Below, piece by piece: positions 56,812-64,000 of a stretch of DNA of 64,000 bases. This stretch comes from Gordionus sp. m RMFG-2023 (lineage: Eukaryota > Nematomorpha > Gordioida > Chordodea > Parachordodidae), in contig NC_088778.1 in NCBI RefSeq assembly GCF_954871325.1, forward strand, positions 496,001-560,000. The letters are read 5' to 3'. Each line of letters begins with the position of its first letter. Within the stretch, counting starts at the first letter, position 1. The notes beneath the pieces are model-generated. The model was given only the letters and a program-made list of their open reading frames with translations, was not told the DNA's origin and made no database searches. The translations under genes and the position numbers were made by a program.

Positions 56812-59800
56812 TATATTGTAGTTCCCTGCCAGAACTTTCTAATACTGGATATAGCGGTTTCTTGTAATTGCAACATAGTAGATGGGACAATTCAAGTTTA
56901 AACCGTGATATCTGTCTATTAAAAAAAAATTGCAAAGTATTTATTAAAGTATTAAAATTGTTTTATTTTGAATGATTATTATTATTCATTTTTTTTTGGA
57001 AATTTCATTTAATTGGTATATTTTTTATTTTTGAAATATTTCCATAACTTTTAATTTCGCATTTAAAAGAACAAATTTAAAGTTATCGAAATATTTCAAG
57101 AAATAAAAAAATATTACCAAATGATGAATTTCCATATTATTACTATATAGAAAAATGCGATTGTTTTATATTTTGTGTATTGATTGATACCAAGAGGAAC
57201 GAATGCTTTATTTTTTATATAGCATATATCTTATAATTTATTTAATGTTATTGTTTGAATACAATTTATAATTGTGTTCTCTATAATAGTACCTATAATA
57301 TAAATAATACCATTTAAACGATATGTTATTACCCGCGTAATTTATTAAACGAAAATATATAATAATATAATGCTCAAATACATTTTTAGTTGTCACATAT
57401 ATAATTTTGAATTAATTGTAATAAAATAGTTAAATAATTCTTCTTCTTCGTTTGATGGCGATTTCCAGGTTGCCCAGCTGTCCATCTGATTAAACATTAG
57501 GAAATTTTATAGCAAATCTCAGCAGCTCAACTGAGATTTTGACGATCTGAACCCAACCTGTTTTCCTGTTAGAAAAATATTAATTAATAACTACCAGTGA
57601 GGAACAATTAATTTATTGAAATTCGCGAATTTTGGTGATTTATCAATACATTTTTTTTTCGTATTAAATTTTTGTATAATCGTTATTTAAACTAAATTGA
57701 TATAAATTGAAACTCCTTTTAACATGGGCAGCACCTCAGTGTCCAGACATTTCTGGACAACAGTTTTTCTCGTTTTTACGGGAAAGGATTTTAGGAAAAA
57801 TTGCGTATCCTTAATAAGAATTCCTATCTTTAGTCGTAAACATAGTGTTTTAAAAAGATTGCAACTTTTTTTTCGATCATTTTTAGAGGAATATTCTAAA
57901 ATTAGGATTACTAAATTGTAGCTTGAATTATGATAGGTTCTCTAAAACGTCACTCAGAACTGTTTCAAGAATTTTTAACTCTATTTATCTGAAATTTTTA
58001 TAATCGGAACTTAATCATAACCCGGTTTTCTAAGAGAGGTCCGAACCATACCCGGGTCCATTTTACCCCGGGTTCGATGAGTTGTCCATAAATCGGTCTC
58101 CGCTAGGTCGGTGGTCTCATAAATGCCCAACCAAACAATTTTAAATTTCTGTATCCAGGTTGGAGTCCACATTCCTGGACAGCGCGTTCAAAACCAAATT
58201 ATTTAGATTTGTCATTTTTTTAACCCTTAGTTTATCAGCAGAATTCTTTGAGAACCATGTTTGCAACTTTATTTTAATTGTACTATCATTTTATTTAAAT
58301 AATATTCTTATGACTTTTATTTAACTATAAATGTATATTTCATTTTTAAAATAGGAGGGTAAAATTTTTCAACGAAGAGTACACAGATAGGAGCAGCGTC
58401 AATATCAAAAAGTAGAATCTCCTATAATATAAAATGGGAATTTTTTTTTAAGATCTTATTTTAGCGAGCAAACAATAATTATAGGTTAGAGTCTTACATG
58501 GATTCGTCTAAAGGATAAGGTGGGGCCGTTAGATGATTTCACTATGAGCTCCTCTTTATCCGAAAAATGCTAGATGTTAAGTTTCCTTCCTATTCTTCCT
58601 CTTCCTTTCTTTTGCCTGATTGAATATCACATTCATAAATATATATTATGGAAAAAATTTTTTTTTTACAAAAGATTAGATGACTATTCATTTTCATATC
58701 ATAATTTTGTGGTTTAATTGAAAAAATATCAAAGTTATCGCTTGAATATTTAAATTAAAATTTGCAAATTGTTTTAAAACTTTCAGAAATTTTAATATAT
58801 TAATGAAATCATATGTTTAAAAATTTGAAATGTGTACAAAATTTCAAAATTTTACCAATCTTATTTTTTTAATATTTGAGACTGAGCCTTATAGAATGCC
58901 ATGTAAAATTTTGAATTTGAAATTTCTTCCTTAGAAACTCTTCTCTTTTTTATGCAAAATGGCCGCAAAGGCCAGGTCTTGATCTTAAAAAAAAAATTGG
59001 CCAGCGACGTTGGGTGAACTTGGGCCTCTTAGTTATTTTTATTTTCTATTTGGCAGGGGCTTCACTAGCAGTAGCACAATCTCGTCACCTTCTTTATCAG
59101 TCAACATTTTAAAAAATTATATTTGGTATTAAGAAAAAATAATTTATTTTTTGAGGTGGCGTTTCAAATTTTCTCAGCAGCTCTACTGCTATTTGGTTAT
59201 AAAAATAAAACAAATTTTGAAAAAAAAATTTTGCCAACTTAAAAAAAAAAATTTCCATGAAAAATTAACATTTTGATCGCAATTTTTTGTTGTTGGAAGG
59301 TATCTCGAAATTTAAGACCCCTGGAAGAAAAAAAATATAACTTGTTTACAGATATTTTTAAAACACCTTATCACCTAGGTACTGGTTAAATTTTAATTGG
59401 TTCAATAACTATCAAACGGGTAAAACCAATTAACGTTTCAGGATCGTTTTGGATTAATGTATAGAAGCCACTAAATGCGAGCTCTGATCTCTTGGTTTAA
59501 TCGTCGGTTATAGTCGATCCAGACTTGTTACCGATACTTTAAAAAGTATCGAGAACTGATACAGTCATAAATTCTAAAACGGGCCGGCCGATACCAACAT
59601 TGATATATATATTTTTTTTTCAAATGTATTAGTATAAATACGATATATATGAAATCATCGTTACATTTTTAGGAAATAATTATTAACAATTAACAGATAC
59701 ATCTATATTAAATAATAGCAATATATATTATATAAAATATTTAACAAGCAAACAAATATTTATTGGATCTCAAGGAGATATTCCCTCCGATCGTTAAATT

Positions 59801-60729
59801 TTTTTGCTTCTGTATTTTATAAAAGTTCAACTTGTGCCCTGGCAAGAATGGTAGGGGTTGTATGTAATAAATAACTGCTTCATATTTCAGAAATTTTGTG
59901 CTAAAAAAAAATTTATCAAGGTTTTTGTTTTATAAATAAAATTAATTTTATCATAGTAAAAAGTGCGAAAGTAACTTAATCAAATAAAGAATTTTTTAAT
60001 ATTTTTTTTTATTAATAAATAGAGAACTATTAAATAAGATTTTAAAAAAATTCCAGATAGATACATAAAATGTATCGGGTTAAGATGACGTTACATTAAT
60101 TCAAAAGTATTGCCGATACCATCATACAAAATGTATTGAATGTGCATTATTGTTGATACAAGACTTACTTTAACAATCTGAATAAATCTAAAAATAGCTA
60201 CTTATTACTACTTTTCGCTGAATATTCTTAGTAATCCATTTACTGTAATGGTTTCGATTCACAAAAATTCAGATTTATTTTAGAGAATATATTCGCGAAT
60301 TCTGGGCGTTAGTACACCAAGAAATTCATGCCAATACCGCTTGATAAATAAATTGTAACTTGATACAATAAATTGAAGACTAGAAAGGGTTTTACAAATT
60401 TAATTATATTTAATAATACTGAAAATTTAACTTCGGATAATAAAAATATAAAGATTGAAATTAGGCAAAAAAATAATAATTTAAGCTTTTTTGTATCGAA
60501 TTAAATGGATAATGAAATCAAATAATAATTATCTTTTAAATCAAAATAATCGCCTTTTTATTATTTCTTATTTTAGTTTACTTTTTTTCATTTGTCGTAA
60601 AGGAAATTCGTTAAAAGTAACGTCTCTCTGATAACGTTACTTTTTAATACTGCTTTTGGAGAGTAAAGAAGAATGTTTCTCTTTTTTTAAAAGTAAATAT
60701 TAGTAATTATCTTTTAAATGTGGAAGGAC

Positions 60730-60773
<44 letters not shown>

Positions 60774-63700
60774 GAGTGTAAGATTATTATAGAGGGTCAA
60801 AATTTAGGAAATTACAATTAGCACAAGTTGATTCATTTTCGTAATTGGATCTTTCTTTTAATAATATGACCTCTAAGATTTAACAGGCTTTCAATAAAAA
60901 AAAAAATTTTGAATTTTATATTTAAAAAAAAAACCGTAAGCTATTATCTGAAAATTAAATTAGAGAAATATTTGTATCACCTAAAAACTACTGTTTGCTG
61001 TGCCAAGGACAGGTTCACTGGTGCAGATGATGTTACCGTATAATTAAATTTACACAATCAAAGGTTGATAAAATTGTAGCACAGTAATTACAAATTTTAT
61101 TTGTCGAATTTTTTTTTATTTTTATTACATTGGATCAAATTTTTCTGACATTAAAATAAGACTTTGGTTAGTGTAACGTTCACACCACCACCAACTACTA
61201 TTTTTAAAAAAGACTAAGTGTTTTTTTTTAAATCTAATAACGACAAGGGGCATTTATATTAATTTTGTGTTGTCACAATATGCCTTTGATAAAAACTATA
61301 TGATTTATAAATTATGGTCGAAAATTTACACATATTAATACATTACATATTACATTTTTCGCTAATATTCGTTCAAGTGGTTTTACATATTGCATGTTAC
61401 TACACAAATAATACATCTATACTACTAGGTTGGTGATTCATTTATTAATCGCAGTTGGCACGTCGATTTAAATGACATTTAATGTGCATTCATATAATGA
61501 TGCGTAAAGACAATTGGTGTATACGCGCAAACCTTAAAATGGAGGTACAGCTGATTCCTATGTACGGACAATTTTAATAAATGAAAATCACAATTTTTGT
61601 ACCCATTTACCGAACCCTGTCATCCTTTAATTTTTTATTGATATGTCTACCTATGGTCAAAATTCATTCTATTCTTTTTAATAATCCCATTTCTATGTGT
61701 TACAGGCCATTCCTATTAAACGCACCCAAGCGACAATTCGTTGAATATGGAGACTTTATAAAAATTACAAAGGGCAGAATTGAGGAGTGTTCCCCAGATT
61801 TTAGGGTCCAAAGAGAGACCAACGCGCATTCTTGAAAGTTCCGAAATCTCGCGGGTATTCCATTCAATAGTTCCTCATCACTTTATTATATAAAATACCA
61901 AGATATATCTCTCAAAAAATCGTTTTTACTTGAGATAGAATGAATACCAAATTTAATTATTAATTTTTTTTTAAGAAATATTGTTCTATCTACATACGAT
62001 TTCTAAAATTAAAAATATTATTCGAAAATAATGATAATTACTTAATGTAAATAACACAACACAACAAAGAGACTAAAATTTTATTTTACGAATTTAAATA
62101 TAATATTTTTAATGAGATGGATAAAAATCAATGACTTTAATATTTCAGTAATATCAGGAACTTTATATAAAAATATGCAATCAAATAAATATAATTCCAT
62201 TTATGTAATAACTTGAAATCCTTTTAAATAATCATATGCTAGATGTCTTAATTATTTTTTGTATATGGAGTAATATAATTGTAAAAATAAGAAGAAATAG
62301 GGAGACCTATCATTAATTTGATTAGTTAAAAGTCTAAGATTTTTTGACGTTAAACAGATTAATTTATTCTTAAATCATCTATCTATCAAAAAAAAAAATC
62401 ATTTTTTTTTCCTAATTCTCAGGCAACGACACGTGTCATTTTTATCATTAAATTGGAAAAATAATGAAGACACGAAAGTAACAATTTTCTTAATCCGCGA
62501 ATAAACTATTGATAAAAAAATTGTAACACTTCCAAATACCTATTTATGATAAGTTCACATTTTAATTTACAATCTTCTATAAATTTACGATAGATTATAT
62601 CACAAAGATTTTTATAAAAATCTGTCATTTTGCCTGTTTACATTTGTCGATAAAGCAATGAATTCTACTTTGTTCTTATCAATTCCTATTCAACACCTAC
62701 GCCTGCTGAGACAATAATAAATACGCTGTACTTTAAAAAGCGTACTATTTTTACCGTTCGTTCCTATTAGGGAACTTCGAAGAAGAAATAAACCGTTTTT
62801 CAAAAATAATAGGTTTTAAAAAAAAAAGGATGCCCAAAAGAAAATCTATATACGAGATGGAAGATTTTACTAGAAATTATCAGATCCACTATTAGGGTAA
62901 ACTCTTACCTCACCACTTCTTTTAACCTCAAAATATATTAATTTTTATTATGTATTTTATTGTTTATTTATATGTTGATGTGAATTATAATATAAATTAT
63001 AATAATATATATATTAATAAAAATTCTTAATTTCACATATTTAAAATTTTTATATAATTCCAAATAAATTTGGAATCTTTAGTTTAAAGGTATTAGGGTA
63101 TTAGGTATCATTTTCTTCAAACATAGAATTCTGGAGATATTAATATGACGATGACCAGGCCTAGTTATTATTACTTATTTCAAAACATACTATATTAATC
63201 CCAATTTTTTTCGTAATGTATACGATTTTGGCCGATCAAAGAAAAAAAAATTTTTTGGGGGACTTTTAATTGCTATAATAATAATAATATAATTTTATAC
63301 TTTTTTATGTATTCAATTCACATGAATTATTTGCCGTTACAAATGAATTTAGTATAGTAGAGGAGATAATACTTTTTTTAGTCGAAAATAAATAAAATTG
63401 AGAGCAGAAAAATATGCAAGAAAATAAAAGAACGGTCAACGGGAGGAAAGTAATTAAAATTAAAATATTCTTATATAATTATCGTAATCAAAACATGAAA
63501 GTCTTAAAATTTAAGAAAATGACTATATAGTCTGGTTATAATTTTTTGCCATCTACCAGTATTGAACTTAAGGCTTTAAAAGTTGGGTTATTTATGTTGA
63601 AATGAATTACATCTTTAATAATATACTATATTTAGTAAAGATAAGGTTAATATTGATTTTGAATACTTGATTTTATTTGTACAATAGATCATGGCTGCAT

Positions 63701-63898
63701 GGGATAGGGGTAAAAATTTTTATTATTAAATTCAAAATGGGTTTGAAATTTTTTTTTATCAATCTAAATAGTAATACCAATTTTATGTAAATGAATATAT
63801 TTTGGTTTATACTATTTAATGTTCCTTTTACGTTTATGATTCAATTTTATTGGTTTACTATTGTATTACATGAAAGATTATAATTATTTAATATCTGT
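56812..63898. other. Intergenic region downstream of EXOC5
   Basis: A possible EXOC5 poly(A) signal AATAAA is at 57102-57107. A GGTCCG/CCCGGG-rich block lies at 58021-58078 and a (CTTT)n tract at 60731-60773. Words CGGGCCGGCCG occur at about 49087 and 59581. An 84-codon frame at 61581-61835 has no recognisable domain. I see no supported gene. Confidence 0.5.
60731..60773. repeat. (CTTT)n microsatellite
   Basis: About eleven uninterrupted tetranucleotide units. Confidence 0.95.
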
Positions 63899-64000
63899 CA
63901 GAGACTTCGGCTAACGGGCTTGGCCGTATTAATTTTTATTAAAATATACGCGGGCCAAGTATGAAATTTTTTTTTAAAAAATATTCGGGCCGTAAAACCA
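63899..64000 (+). mobile_element. GGGCC-type hAT-like element, left end only (cut by window edge)
   Basis: Begins CAGAGACTTCGGCTAACGGGC, close to the terminus CAGAGACCTGCAGGCCCGGCC of the 17405 element, and continues with GC-rich blocks (CGCGGGCCAAG, TTCGGGCCG). The rest lies outside the window. Confidence 0.45.

Noticed and set aside
61581-61835. 84-codon frame downstream of EXOC5
   Set aside because: No recognisable domain; composition is like the surrounding intergenic DNA.

Overview
This is an AT-rich, gene-poor stretch of an invertebrate animal nuclear genome. The evidence for an animal is spliced genes for animal-type GAPDH, the exocyst subunit EXOC5 (Sec10), a SAYSvFN-domain protein, and a secreted EGF/SEA-domain protein. 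Many introns are very short (40-50 bp), and acceptors are AT-rich and end in TAG or CAG. I cannot name the species or phylum from the sequence.

Layout, left to right. 174-6572 (minus): a multi-exon gene for a secreted or surface protein with five EGF-like modules and a SEA domain; its 3' part lies beyond the left edge. 6.6-11 kb: intergenic DNA with simple repeats and GC-rich mobile-element fragments. 10984-13249: a small LTR retrotransposon with paired 248-bp LTRs, a TAAAG target duplication and no coding capacity, carrying a 91-bp minisatellite. 13.3-17.4 kb: intergenic, with a 200-bp (GAAA)n tract. 17405-18799: a deleted hAT-type transposon with GGGCC-rich ends and a BED zinc-finger remnant. 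19133-19741 (minus): a SAYSD1-like gene body. 20000-25410: a 5.4-kb foldback-type element with inverted arrays of a 15-16 bp repeat and a 9-bp target duplication. 26135-26479: remnant of a non-LTR retrotransposon 3' end. 27236-31312 (plus): complete six-exon GAPDH. 34134-37440: an apparently complete hAT transposon with a six-exon transposase and a perfect 8-bp target duplication. 39.2-42.86 kb: a degenerate GAATTC-rich satellite. 45418-56811 (plus): EXOC5 in 17 recognised exons, including a 34-nt micro-exon; the initiator exon was not found. 56.8-64 kb: intergenic; another GGGCC-type element begins at 63899 and runs off the edge.

The host genes are unrelated housekeeping or cell-surface genes, so there is no operon-like logic. 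What ties the window together is mobile DNA. At least four transposon classes and two MITE families are present. One TA-flanked MITE family sits in introns of three different genes. The best new observations are the foldback element, the minisatellite-bearing LTR element, the intact hAT with its deleted GGGCC-rich relatives, and the within-gene shift in base composition of GAPDH and EXOC5.
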